Source: Panax quinquefolius (taxonomy: Eukaryota; Streptophyta; Magnoliopsida; Apiales; Araliaceae). Taken from it: a stretch of 64,000 bases of DNA. A program made the translations under genes and the position numbers. The DNA is taken from contig CM035167.1 of NCBI GenBank assembly GCA_020205615.1, positions 61,321,436-61,385,435 on the forward strand. The letters run 5' to 3'. Shown here one piece after another: positions 11,446 to 21,589 of the stretch (the first letter of the stretch is position 1; every line of letters begins with the position of its first letter). The notes beneath the pieces were generated by a model that searched no databases, had not been told where the DNA came from, and saw nothing but the letters and a program-made list of their open reading frames with translations.

Positions 11446-12642
11446 GTATATAGGGTATTGTGATTCGAATTGATTCGGTTTAGCCTACGAGCAAAGCAAG
11501 TTTTCTAATCCTTTACCTTGTTGAACTAATTATTGTTTCCAATTCGATTACCTTATAATGATGCAAGTTGTCTAAACTTTGGTTTGATGTTGAACAAGTT
11601 ATTCTTGTATTTAACTTGTTGTTTAGCATGCACAACTATATATACTAATGTCGAACATTTTTATCGTTCAAATTTCTATGCATGCTTAGTATTCAATTCT
11701 AATTAACCTTGGCTTAGTATTGTTCAAGCAAGGTGTGTTGTAGTTATTCAAATTGTATGATATTAGATTTTTCCTAAAGCATGACTTTAGTTTACTATAA
11801 TTGATTCAATCACGATTATTTATAGTTTAATGTTATTGGTTTTATTCAACTAATCATTAGTTGATGTTTGTTGAATTCCAAATTACCTTGAAAGCTTATC
11901 CAAACCAAGCTTCCTTTGGTGCGGACTTGTACTCTAAATAATGAGATGAACAACCCTATTGTTATGATTAGGGGTTAACTTACACATAGCGTTAAAATGT
12001 TTGTGCACAATACATTGTACGAAGGGCTGATCCCCCTAAGTACGAGGTCCTTATAGTCTTATGATGAATTAAAAGTTGGAGTTGAAAGATTACTTGCAAT
12101 CGTGGATTTAGTTCATGGTCTTACGACCCTCAGTGATGTATATTTTCCATATTTTGGGATTTTAGTTTCTGATTATTATTGATAGAGTACTATTCACTTT
12201 TGATGAGCCTATTTCAACAGTTATTATTGTTATACTCCTGTTGATTCCATATTATATCCAGTGAGCAATTGTTTTGCTCACTCTTGCATATTTATAAACT
12301 CATTGCAGCTAAAGAAGAGAAGGTAGGTGAACCTTCGACTAGCAAAGGAAAGGGAAAAATGTACAAGTGGTGAAGACTTGTAATTTTTACTTTGATTAAG
12401 ATGTTAGACTTTTATTATGTTGATCTTAAACTTTATTTTAAAGAAGTTATGTAATGTTTTCCGCATTTGAATGATGATTAAAGGTTAGATAACCTGAGAG
12501 ATTTTTATTATGTAACCCTTTAATGGGGAAGGTTTTTATTTATTCAGTTTTATTATGATTGGGTAGTTAGATATGAATGTTTGATCAGGTGAACACCAAA
12601 TCCTGTGGGAATAAAGTACCTGGATTTGGGGGTGTCACAAAT

Positions 12643-12660
12643 TGGTACCAAAGCCTTAGG
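12643..12660 (+). promoter_or_regulatory. Primer-binding site of element A
   Basis: TGGTACCAAAGCCTTAGG starts a few bases after the 5' LTR end. It is a variant of the TGGTATCAGAGCC initiator-Met tRNA-complementary site common in plant LTR retrotransposons. Confidence 0.75.
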
Positions 12661-12829
12661 TGGGGGAAAAGCCTTAGGAAGTAACCTTCGAGAAGATAGT
12701 GATGATAAACTCTTATCAAGTTTTAAGGAGGAAGTTATAAAACACTTATGTGATTATGTGTTTACAACTTATGTGCTCGTGAGAGTCGAGTAGTAATGAT
12801 TAGTAATTAAAACTTAAACTTTGGTTGAC

Positions 12830-13573
12830 ATGATGACTAATATAGGAGGATCCAGTCTGGCTAGGGAGGAAGGACTTCAGATGCCTAGAGAGGAGGAATC
12901 TCGTGACATTCAAGTGGTTTGGGAGCAACTACTTCCACGAGAGTCATCCCCATTGCTCACGGTGGTCGAAGATGATGATGATGATGTAGAAACAGATGAG
13001 GAAGATCTCGTGGAGCTGCCACAGAAGGATGAAGAAGACGAGGAGGAAAGGATTCCACTTAACTCGATAGCTGGCCGTATATACGATGAGGTGCATGACC
13101 GCAATGTGGAACTTCAAGATACTGTCGAGGAGTTACAAGAGATACTAGCTAAACAATAGACCTTGATGGCACAGAAGGACGACGAGATCCAGGATCGAGA
13201 AGAACGACTGAACAATGTTAAAGAAAAGCTGGTTCACACTGAAGAAGAGAACGACCAAATAAGAGCAGAGGTGGCAGAGTTGAAGAGAAAGTTGAGAGAA
13301 GAATCTGCAAAAAGGGCAAGAGCCAAAGACGCGTATAGTGAAGTTTATCAACAAGCCGAAATAGCAAAGGGAGATGCACAAGCAAAGAGAAAGAAGATGG
13401 AAGAAATGGATAACGTGTTCAACACCGCGATCAATCGAGCTCAAGACCGGGTCATGGGTTATCCAATTCAGTTCGAGACGCTACCCTCGTTCATACTAGA
13501 TCGTCGAACCATGTTCCGAGTTATGGAAGAAGAGCGTCATAAGTCTTTGCAGTATCTTAATAGGACATCGTAG
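12830..13573 (+). pseudogene. Pre-gag coiled-coil ORF of element A (one in-frame stop)
   Basis: Open from ATG 12830 (an in-frame TTG lies at 12821) to 13573 except for one TAG at 13157-13159. Frame is identical on both sides, so this was a single ~247-codon ORF lying between the 5' LTR and gag, in sense. The N-terminal third is acidic (DDDDDVETDEEDLVELPQKD, residues ~45-65). The middle is a charged heptad-like helix (residues ~110-190, e.g. EERLNNVKEKLVHTEEENDQ), typical of a coiled coil. The C-terminal part (RVMGYPIQFETLPSFILDRR) looks globular. No gag, protease or zinc motif is seen. Extra ORFs before gag are known in Ogre/Tat elements, but I do not recognise this one and assign no function. 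Confidence 0.65.
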
Positions 13574-13862
13574 GGAGTGTACTTGAATTATGTTATGATA
13601 AATAATTTGTAAATCCCAAGTGTTATGCAACCTATGGGATATGATGATGATGTCCTGAAACTTTAGTAGTTCAGGAAAATAATGTAAATAGCAGTGATGT
13701 TATTGATATGATGTTTTCAAAGGAGTTATGAATAAAAGTTATTTATCTTATTATTCCAACGTGTTATGTGTTATGTGATTACTACTTCTTTGGGGGCAAG
13801 TTAAGTAGAAGTTACTTAAAAAAAGTTGAGTAATAATCTAATGAATGTATTTTTAACAGAAA

Positions 13863-14482
13863 ATGCCTCCAAGACGTCAACCACCCCGACAGAGAACCAC
13901 TGAAGGAACCAACAACAATAATGATGAAGCTAACCCCGTTCAACAGCTGGTGACATTACTGACAGGAGCACTGCAAAATCAACCACGGAATCAACCACAA
14001 AATCAGGCTATGACGTTTAAGGACTTCAAGGCAGTTAGACCACCAGAATTCTGTGGGTCCATGAACCCAATTGAGGCACAGACCTGGGTTATGGAGATAA
14101 AGAAAGTGTTTGATGTTGTGGGAGTAGGGGAAGATCAGTAGACTGCTTTTACAACATTCATGTTGAAAGCAGATGCTAGTTATTGGTGGCAAGCCAATAA
14201 AACTCAGGAGGGACCAGGAATTATGAATTGGGATAGGTTCAAGGAGATGTTATTCGAGACCTACTTCCCAGAGAGTTCGAAGAGTCAGTTGGAAGTACAG
14301 TTTTTAGAACTGAAGTAGGGAACGATGACGGTGTCGAGTATCTTCATGCGAATTCAATGAGTTAAGCGAGTTTGTGCCATATCAAGTCACCTGCATTTAA
14401 CGCAGCTTGGCGAAGAGGTTTGAATAGGGACTGAAGCCCTGGTTGTTCAGTAGGGTTTCCTTGTTCCAGTTGAAGACGTTTG
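13863..14482 (+). pseudogene. Element A gag, N-terminal part (interrupted by copia)
   Basis: ATG 13863 gives MPPRRQPPRQRT, a typical gag start in this lineage. A Gln/Asn-rich linker and the gag core follow (FKDFKAVRPPEFCGSMNPIE, TWVMEIKKVFDVV, then YWWQANK and FKEMLFETYFP). In-frame stops occur at 14139 (TAG), 14316 (TAG) and 14358 (TGA), and one frame change follows. Even so, the reading continues in a recognisable frame (KRFE.GLKPWLFSRV) right up to the GTTTG copia target site. It resumes at 24059. In active relatives gag forms the virus-like particle shell. Confidence 0.85.
14478..14482. repeat. Target-site duplication of copia element (left, GTTTG)
   Basis: GTTTG precedes the TGAAAG terminus and is repeated at 24054-24058 after the ...CCCAACA terminus. 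Removing the insertion and one copy keeps A's gag codons in register. Confidence 0.9.
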
Positions 14483-16342
14483 TGAAAGTATTATGCATAC
14501 AAGCCAATCATGTATGATGATAAAGCATATACTGTGTAATCAATCTTATTTATTTATTAATAAAAGAATTATTTATTAAAGGCATTTATTATCTACATGG
14601 TCTTTGTTTAATAATATGTGATAAACCCATAGTTTTAAGCAATGCTTTTAGAATAATGATGATGATCATTCTAATGAGATCTAAATTCTTAGAAAGCTTA
14701 AAACTAAAATAGTTCCCAATCATTGGATTACTAAATTGGGGATTAGTGAATCTGGATAGATTGGTACATACGTTGCTTGATCATTGGATGAGGATGATTG
14801 ATCTCATGATCATTTGTGTGGAGACACTAAAGCAAGTATGTAGGTGCTTATTAGAGAATAAGTTCAACGAACGCATGACTCGCTAAGGAATACCTAATGG
14901 AGTTTTACTTACCTCATCAATAGAATTCTGTAGTGATAGTAGTACAAAATGATCCTTAGACTTGAGATCATCATAGTATCTTATATATAATGAATTACAC
15001 TTTGACTTATTCCTTAAGACTCTTAGAGTATATCAAAGGGTATGCTTGGGTGTAATAAGTTATATATGAAGATAATGAATGATCAATAAAGAATCTACCA
15101 CTTCTAGTAAAAGGAGAAATGTCCTATGTGATTCGATAAATGACAACCCAGGAATCCTTGGCCAAGGTGGAATGAAATTAGAAAGTAGTTTCTAATTTGC
15201 ATTCATTAGGAGTTGTTCATTTAGGAATCGAAATACATATAATTAAATAAAATAAGACTTGACAGTAATTCCATGTCTTATATTTAATTGGGACATTGTA
15301 TGGTGGAAGGATTGAATTGTACGGTAACTATTTACTCAAAGGTTCTTTTATGATTAATGTTGAAATCTATATTATCTGGAAAGTCGTTGATCGCTAGGGA
15401 GGCTTATCCCTATTGTAGAATAAATATTATTTATTTAAATAAATTATTTGTTTAATTTATTTATTTAAATGAGATTAGAATTGTTCTAATTGATTTATTC
15501 TACAACCCGGTTTAATATGGAGAACCTAAAGGGTCACACCATAAAAGGAAGAATAATTATTTAAGAAGTTAATGGCATAATTGTAATAATATATTAAGTA
15601 TATTTAATTTAATCTATGGTGATAGAATAAATTAAATAGCTTAATATTTATTATTTAATATTTTAGAAATATTAAATATAAATTAATAAGAGGAGTCTTA
15701 TTAATATTATTACAATTATTATTATTTTAATTTCTAAAAGGTTTAGGAATTAATTTAATATTAGTACTCTCATTTATTCCTAATTGGATTAGGAAAGAAA
15801 ATTAGTTAAAGGAGTTTAATTAATTAACCCTAATAGGATTAGGGGAGCCCATTTAATTAAAAGAGTTTAATTAAATAAATAATACCTTATTTTAATTAAA
15901 ATAGGTTACATGATATCTTTATAAGAGGAGTCTTATATTAGATATCATATATATAATAATTCCTAGATTTGGAGAGTACACCCCTTTTTCTTATACTGAG
16001 ATAGGAAAAACTAGGGTTTGAGCCAACATCCCTTCTTCTTGATAATTCCTCTTCTTGGTGGATCACCTATAGAGGCCACACATTTGGGTGGCTTACATTG
16101 ATCAAAGGAAGGAATCAACCCTGAGATTCAAGGAGATCGCGAGAAGTAGGAGGTGAACTCGTTTTGAGGAAGCTCGCTTCTACAAGGGTATGATTTCATA
16201 ATTTCTTATTCTTCGTTTTAATTAATAATATGCATAAAGGATGATCCGGGTAATTGGTTTGTGAAAATTTTAAAATCGATTTTATCTAAGCTCGCTATAA
16301 TTTGCAATTTGATTGCTACTTTGATTTTCATAAAACCCAACA
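14483..16342 (+). repeat. 5' LTR of copia element
   Basis: 1,860 bp, from TGAAAGTATTATGCATAC to ATAAAACCCAACA. The matching 3' LTR is 22196-24053. Differences between the two are few and mostly at CAG/CTG. Much of it (14648-15947) is a chain of short inverted repeats. Downstream are a 'cccctttttcttata' pyrimidine stretch, a leader-like 'gagccaacatcccttcttcttg' and a CTACAAGGGTATGA donor-like site near 16190. Confidence 0.95.
14648..15947 (+). other. Chain of short hairpins in copia LTR
   Basis: Consecutive inverted repeats read directly, as arm / loop / arm. 14648-14674 TTAGAAT.. / ATTCTAA. 15175-15198 AAATTAGAAA / gtag / TTTCTAATTT. 15241-15289 AATTAAAT..TAAGAC / GTCTTA.ATTTAATT. 15414-15504 a 12 bp outer stem enclosing 15433-15470 (12 bp) and 15474-15490 (ATTAGAA / ttg / TTCTAAT). 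15602-15637, loop ggtg. 15653-15677 (11 bp, loop tag). 15682-15705 (10 bp, loop ggag). 15727-15753 (12 bp, loop agg, one G:U). 15777-15795 (8 bp, tgg). 15802-15823 (9 bp, ggag). 15828-15844 (7 bp, agg). 15851-15876 (11 bp, agag). 15885-15905. 15911-15947 (8+7 bp, ggag). Stem sequences differ from hairpin to hairpin. Confidence 0.8.
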
Positions 16343-16345
16343 AAG

Positions 16346-16358
16346 GGTATCATGAGCC
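16346..16358 (+). promoter_or_regulatory. Primer-binding site of copia element
   Basis: GGTATCATGAGCC lies a few bases after the 5' LTR terminus. It is one step from the GGTATCAGAGCC initiator-Met-type site. Confidence 0.75.
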
Positions 16359-16439
16359 AAACTTTATGCGAATTATTAATTATTTTGATTTTATATATGT
16401 ATGGGTATGTATTTAGAATAATTTATTGGGCATAATTTA

Positions 16440-16653
16440 TTGTATAAAATTATTATTTTATTGAAAAAAAAAAAAAAAAATCGTTTTAAAACAAACTTGT
16501 TGTTTTTTTTTTTTTATTATTATGCATTTGTTAATTTTTTTTTTTTTTTCGATGATGGATGGTTAAAAGCAGGTATATATTATTATTATATATATATATA
16601 TATATATATTAATTTATATCCGTGTATATAAATATGTTGCTATCATGTTTCAA

Positions 16654-16693
<40 letters not shown>

Positions 16694-16960
16694 CTATTGG
16701 GCCCACGAGGAAATTTTTTTTTTTTGGCAAAAGTTGATTCCTGGATGCAACTTGTTTTTGTCAAGGGCGGTGGTTGTGGTTTACCGCCTGGTCCACGTGG
16801 CGGTTTAATGTCCAGAATTTAATAATAAAAAAAAAAAAATTGGCATGGTCCTGCCGGTTTTTTTAAAGAAGTAGGACTTTTATTATTATTATATATATAT
16901 ATTGTTATATATATATATATATATATATAATAATTAATAATTTTATAATTAAAATAAAAG
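16440..16960. repeat. Homopolymer and AT microsatellite cluster in copia leader
   Basis: Contains an A17 run (about 16464-16480), several T10-T14 runs (16501-16550), (TA)n at about 16590-16608, (AT)n at 16657-16689, T10 near 16718, A12 near 16830 and (TA)n at 16885-16929. The short ORFs here are low-complexity artefacts. Confidence 0.85.
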
Positions 16961-17640
16961 AGTTTATTTTAATCTTGAAATTGATTTCATGCAACATAAA
17001 ATTGCCCATTAAATGATACTCATATATATATGTAATGATTTAATTTATTGATACATATGATGATATGTATGATAATAAATGGGATTGATTATGGACAATT
17101 GACCAATATGATTGGATTTATTTTAGTTGGATGTTTGAATGAATGGGTTTTATTAAATGGGGTCTCTGCATTTCGCCTTTTTTACGGTTTTCTTCTTGAT
17201 GTAAATTCTATCTCTCTCCTATGTACTTCCCTCGATCACGATCAAGGTTTCTATTTAAATTAAATAGTTTAATGTAATAGGATTAGTTAGAATTTTTTGA
17301 AGAACCGGAGATCAAGGAGCGCCAAAGACCCGCTTGTAATGGAGCCCTAGGTTTAAATGTAATAGTTATATTTAAATGTTTATTCTTGCACCCTAGGGTT
17401 TGACCTTTTGGTTCACTTGGTGGCTCTAGTGAACCAAACTAGAATAAAAGTCCATAATCAATCCGGGTAGAATATAGTATTCTATATGTGCATGCTAGTA
17501 TTATATATATTATATATTATGCAAACATGCTTCGCATGTTTAATAATATGACGCGTATTTTATATATATATTTGCATGCGCGCTAAACAAGATGAAACAA
17601 ATAATAACAAATCCCTCAAAGTTTTTATTATTAAGTCTTA
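16961..17640. other. Copia leader, unassigned part
   Basis: No ORF or motif recognised. It contains 'aagaaccggagatcaaggagcgccaaagacccgc' and a (TA)-rich tract near 17500. It is presumably untranslated leader between primer site and gag. Confidence 0.4.
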
Positions 17641-17702
17641 AGCGTTCAAAGATATTTAGAATATCGAACGTCGCCTTCTAGCATGATAAAATTAATAGAG
17701 TA

Positions 17703-18033
17703 TTAAATATTTAATATGAGTTTGTTGTGTCACCACAAGGCAAGTATTAAGTATTTAAGATGTTAATTTATCACATTTGATGCTTATAAAGAAAATTGAA
17801 CAATATTGTTTTGTTGTGTCACCACAAGGGCGATATTTTTCTTTTTTGAATATATGGAAGTGCTAGGTTGGACTTAACTTAGATAATTTTGATTCGGATG
17901 TGCCACCACTTGATCAAAATAATCCAAGAGGCAAAACATAAGGAGTTACATGTTGATGTAATTGACAAGGAGTTGTCTACCTATTTATTTATATATAGTT
18001 TGTTGTGTCACCACAAGGCTATATATATTTGAA
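17703..18033 (+). other. Four-fold stem-loop array in copia leader
   Basis: The motif TTTGTTGTGTCACCACAAGG occurs at 17721-17740, 17810-17829 and 17999-18018, with a degenerate copy (GGATGTGCCACCACTTGA) at about 17896-17913. Each copy is flanked by a different pair of complementary arms. Copy 1: TTAAATATTTAATATGAG with CAAGTATTAAGTATTTAA. Copy 2: AATATTGT with GCGATATT. Degenerate copy: GATAATTTTGATT with TGATCAAAATAATC. Last copy: TATATATAG with CTATATATA. Within the motif TTGTG/CACAA can close a TCAC tetraloop. It lies about 200 nt upstream of gag. Confidence 0.75.
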
Positions 18034-18220
18034 ATGGGATTTATTCTCACTACTAGCAAAAACTTTAATTAGATTTTGCTTAGAACTATATAAATGAGGG
18101 TAATATAGTTTGAAGAAAATAGTGGGAGATACCAATATAAAATAAGACCTAATTTATTTTGGTAATTAATTAAATGAATGTTTGCTAAAATATTGTCTTT
18201 TTACATGCAGAATTTTGAAA

Positions 18221-19043
18221 ATGTCACATTCACTAATTTCACTGCGTAGCATACTTGATGCTAACAAACTGACCGGACCGAACTACACCAGATCGGTTAA
18301 GGAATCGAGAATTGTTCTCACTTGAAAAGATTTCTTATGTCCTAAATTAGCCGCATACACCGCAAAAAAGTTGCGAGAGACAACCTCGAGGAAGAGATTG
18401 CTACTTTTAAACAAAGGCAAGATGATGCATCCGTGGCTCAATGCATCATGCTCGCATCCATGAGTAACGAGCTTCAGCCACAAGATGAAAAACATGGATG
18501 CTCTTACTATGCTATCTTGCACCTTGAGAGTTGTATGGTGAGCAAAAAGTAGGATCGCTAGATATGAAATATCTAAGGAGCTCTTCCGATCTCGGATGAC
18601 CGAGGGCACTACTGCCAGACTCATGTCCTAAAGATGATCAATCTGATTGAACGTCTTGGACACCTTGGGTTCGTCATGGATGGGGAGTTGAGTCAAGATT
18701 TAGTCTTGCAGTCACTCCCCCACACCTTCTCACAATTTGTTGTGAATTTTCACATGAATAAGTTGGATGTCGACTTGCTCAATTACTTAACATGTTGAAA
18801 ATCTAACTGAAGGTCACTTCCCATCCAAGAAGAACCATGTCTTCTTCGGTGGATGATTCTTCCAAGAAAAGGAAGAGGCCCAAGGTATCTTCTCGAAAGG
18901 AAGAAATCCAAGAAGGCTAAAGGAAAAGGCGAAAGTGAAGGATCAAAAGAAACTGATCCAACTAGCAAAGGAATTTGCTTCCATTGCAATAAGCCGTCAT
19001 CGGAAGAGGAACTGCAAGGATTATCTCATGAAACAAAAGCGTA
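18221..19043 (+). pseudogene. Copia gag (degenerate)
   Basis: ATG 18221 gives MSHSLISLRSILDANKLTGP followed by NYTR, the usual start of plant copia gag. Stops and frame changes follow quickly (from ~18320). Recognisable later pieces are HTFSQFVVNFHMNKLDV (about 18720-18770) and a lysine-rich tract before a nucleocapsid knuckle CFHCNKPS (about 18976). The rest of that knuckle is garbled, missing the His and last Cys of CX2CX4HX4C. Several breaks fall at sites where CTG or CAG would be expected. Confidence 0.75.
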
Positions 19044-19059
19044 AGAAGCTTGGAGAAGC

Positions 19060-19330
19060 TTGAATCCTAATCAAGGTTTGTTTATGATTGAAATTAATTT
19101 TTCCGAAAGTCAATCTTCTACTTGGGTATTGGATACTGGATGTGGTTCTCACATATGTAATAATATCGCAGGATCCGGTCAAGTAGAAAGTGAAAGCAAG
19201 GATGAGGTCGTCCTACGAGTGGGAAATGGAGCAAAGGTTCTTTGCATTAGGCTGTAGGGGACTTATTGTTTAAAGCACGCTTACTGAGGCAAGTTCATTA
19301 ATTTAAATAATTGTTATTTTGTTCCAAATA
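19060..19330 (+). pseudogene. Copia pol: aspartic protease
   Basis: Reading NPNQGLFMIEINFSESQSST then WVLDTGCGSHICNN (19117-19160) shows the copia aspartic protease active site DTG. KDEVVLRVGNGAKVLCIRL follows (19200-19254) before a stop. The protease releases gag and pol products in active relatives. The frame is lost by ~19257. Confidence 0.8.
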
Positions 19331-20490
19331 TCATTAGAAACATTATTTCTATCTCTCAGATTGGATATGGATGGTTTTAATATTATAATAAAGAACAACA
19401 ATTGTTCCATTTATAATGATAATGTTTTATATGGTGTTGGTAATTTGCGAAATGGACTTTATATACTTGACTTGCATGAAAATATATTTCAAATTGAACA
19501 AACTAATAAAAGGAAAAGAGATGATGTTAATTATACCTTCATGTGGCAATCGTAGACTTCTGGTCATATTAATGAAACAAGATTATCCAAGTTGCATAAA
19601 GATGGGCTCCTAGAGCTATCTCGATTATGAATCATATCCAACCCGTGAATCTTGTCTCATGGGTAAAATGACTAAATCTCCTTTTAGTGGAAAAGGAGAA
19701 AGAGTTACTGAGTTGTTAGCGTTGGTACACACGTATGTATGTGGACCCATGACAACAACGACCGCACGAGGAGGGTATTCTTATTTTATTACATTCACCG
19801 ACGACCACTCAAGATTTGGATATGTGTATTTAATGAAATACAAATCAATCATTTGAAAAGTTCAAAGAGTTCGAATTGAAGTTGAGAAGCAAACCGGTAA
19901 GAGTATTAAGATTCTTCGATCCGATCGAGGAGGAGAATACTTAAGTGGTGAGTTTCTCAATTGTCTCAAAGAAAATGGTATAATCTCACAATGGACTCCA
20001 CCAGGGGCGCCACAGATGAATGGTGTATCGAAAGGAGAAATCGAACATTGTTGGACATGGTTCGATCTATGATGAGTTTTACCGACCTTCCAGCTTTCTT
20101 CCGGGGATATGCCTTAGAATCGGCCACGATACCTACTTAACAAGGTACCTACAAAATCCGTCCCAAGACCCGATATGAGTTATGGATGGGAGAAACCAAA
20201 TCTTAAGCATGTTAAGACTTGGGGTTGTCCAAATTATGTCAAAAAGTTTGAAAACGATAAAGGCTGCAGACTAGATCCGACAAATGTAGATTTGTGGGAT
20301 ACCCTAAAGAAACATCGGGGTATTATTTCTCATCATCCAACCGATCAAAAGGTGTTTGTTGCGAAACATGCCGCTTTCTTGGAAAGGAGTTTATCCTTGA
20401 AGGGGTCGATGGGAGTAAGATATATCTTGAAGAAGTTCAAGAACCACAAAATACTACTGAGATCAAAGTGAGGTACCTAACCAAGTAGAG
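19331..20490 (+). pseudogene. Copia pol: GAG-pre-integrase and integrase (frameshifted)
   Basis: Pieces in several frames: YILDLHENIFQIEQTNKRKR (about 19465-19520), SGHINETRLSKLHKDGLLEL (19560-19620, the pre-integrase zinc region), RGGYSYFITFTDDHSRFGYV (19770-19832, containing the first catalytic Asp), and RSDRGGEYLSGEFLNCLKEN (about 19920-19975, second catalytic Asp). QMNGVSKGEI is a damaged form of the segment with the catalytic Glu. KTWGCPNYVKKFENDKGCRL (20213-20272) is the downstream conserved block. Integrase would insert cDNA into the genome. At least four frame breaks are present. Confidence 0.8.
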
Positions 20491-20609
20491 ATTCCTTCAT
20501 ACCACACCCTATTCAGAAATCTGAAGAGTACCAAAGATACCAGACAGTATGGACTTGTCATAGAAGATGACAATGAGGTACGATCATAAATGATGATGAT
20601 CCATTGAAT

Positions 20610-21560
20610 TACTGAACAAAGCTATGAGTAGTAAAGACTCAGAGAAGTGGCAAGAAGCCATGAAATCCGAGATGGACTCCATGTATGAGAACCAAGTATG
20701 GACTTTGGTTTCACCACCAAGGCATTAAGCTTATTGGGTGTAAATGGGTCTTTAAAAGAAAGACTGAGAAGCAGACAAGCAAGGTAGAGACCTATAAAGC
20801 CCGACTGGTTGCAAAAGGTTTCAAACAAAGACAAGGAGTTGACTATGATGAAACCTTCTCACCAGTAGCAATGCTCAAGTCCATTCGAATTTTACTTGCG
20901 ATTGCAGCTTACCATGACTACGAAATCTAGCAGATGGACGTGAAAACGGCCTTCCTCAATGGGAAACTTGAGGAGGATGTGTATATGACACAACCAGAGG
21001 GATTTGTTTCAAAGGTTGGAACAAATCAAGTTTGTAAGCTACAACGATCCATTTATGGATTAAAGCAAGCTTCTCGTAGGTGGAACATCCGTTTTGATGA
21101 GACAATCAAAAAGTTTGATTTTATCAAAAATGAGGATGAACCATGTGTGTACAAGAAGGTTAGTGGGAGCGCTGTTTCATTCCTTGTATTATATGTTGAT
21201 GATATATTACTGATAGGGAATGATATTCCTATGCTCTAAACAATTAAAATCTGGTTATCTAAACACTTCTCCATGAAGGACTTGGGAGAAGCATCCTATA
21301 TTTTGGGGATAAAGATCTATAGAGATAGATCTAATAGGATGCTTGGCTTATCCCAAGGAACGATACATTCACATGATGCTAAAAAGGTTTAGCATGGAAG
21401 ATTCCAAAAGAGGTCTCATGCCGATGAGCCATGGAATACATCTCTCCAAGAAACAAGCCCCAAAGACACACGAGGAGAGAAACCGCATGAGTAAGATTCC
21501 TTATGCTTCAAAGAATAGGATCTATCATGTACTGTATGATATGTACTAGACCAGATGTCG
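20610..21560 (+). pseudogene. Copia pol: reverse transcriptase
   Basis: GCKWVFKRKTEKQTSKVETY and KARLVAKGFKQRQGVDYDET FSPVA (20736-20872), then QMDVKTAFLNGKLEEDVYM (20932-20990), SIYGLKQASRRWN (21048-21086) and YVDDILLIGNDI (21190-21225), which holds the copia YVDD catalytic box. In-frame stops at 20928 (TAG after YHDYEI) and 21237 (TAA) interrupt an otherwise good frame. The motif order is that of Ty1/copia RT. Confidence 0.88.
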
Positions 21561-21589
21561 CTCATGCACTTAGTGTAACAAGCGGATAT

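Larger units (their letters stand above)
9566..12639 (+). repeat. 5' LTR of element A
   Basis: 3,074 bp, TGTAACATTTCAG ... GGGGGTGTCACA, followed by a Met-type primer site. It aligns with 28058-28891 and 37550-39521. A purine-rich leader (about 10190-10310) ends at an AAG|GTATTA donor-like site (10317/10318). A (TA)n run lies at 11427-11445. A TGCTCACTCTTGC motif (about 12275) precedes a tttataaactcattgcag acceptor-like stretch. Non-coding. Confidence 0.92.

Noticed and set aside
12605..12793. 62-codon ORF running out of A's 5' LTR into the leader
   Set aside because: It spans the LTR terminus and primer site, and nothing supports translation.
12910..13104. Serine-rich minus-strand ORF (and 13145-13444)
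   Set aside because: Antisense shadows of the acidic and coiled-coil parts of A's pre-gag ORF.
16440..16631. 63-codon ORF in the copia leader
   Set aside because: Low-complexity A/T homopolymers and microsatellites.
18283..18624. 113-codon minus-strand ORF
   Set aside because: Antisense to the degenerate copia gag; no motif or conservation.
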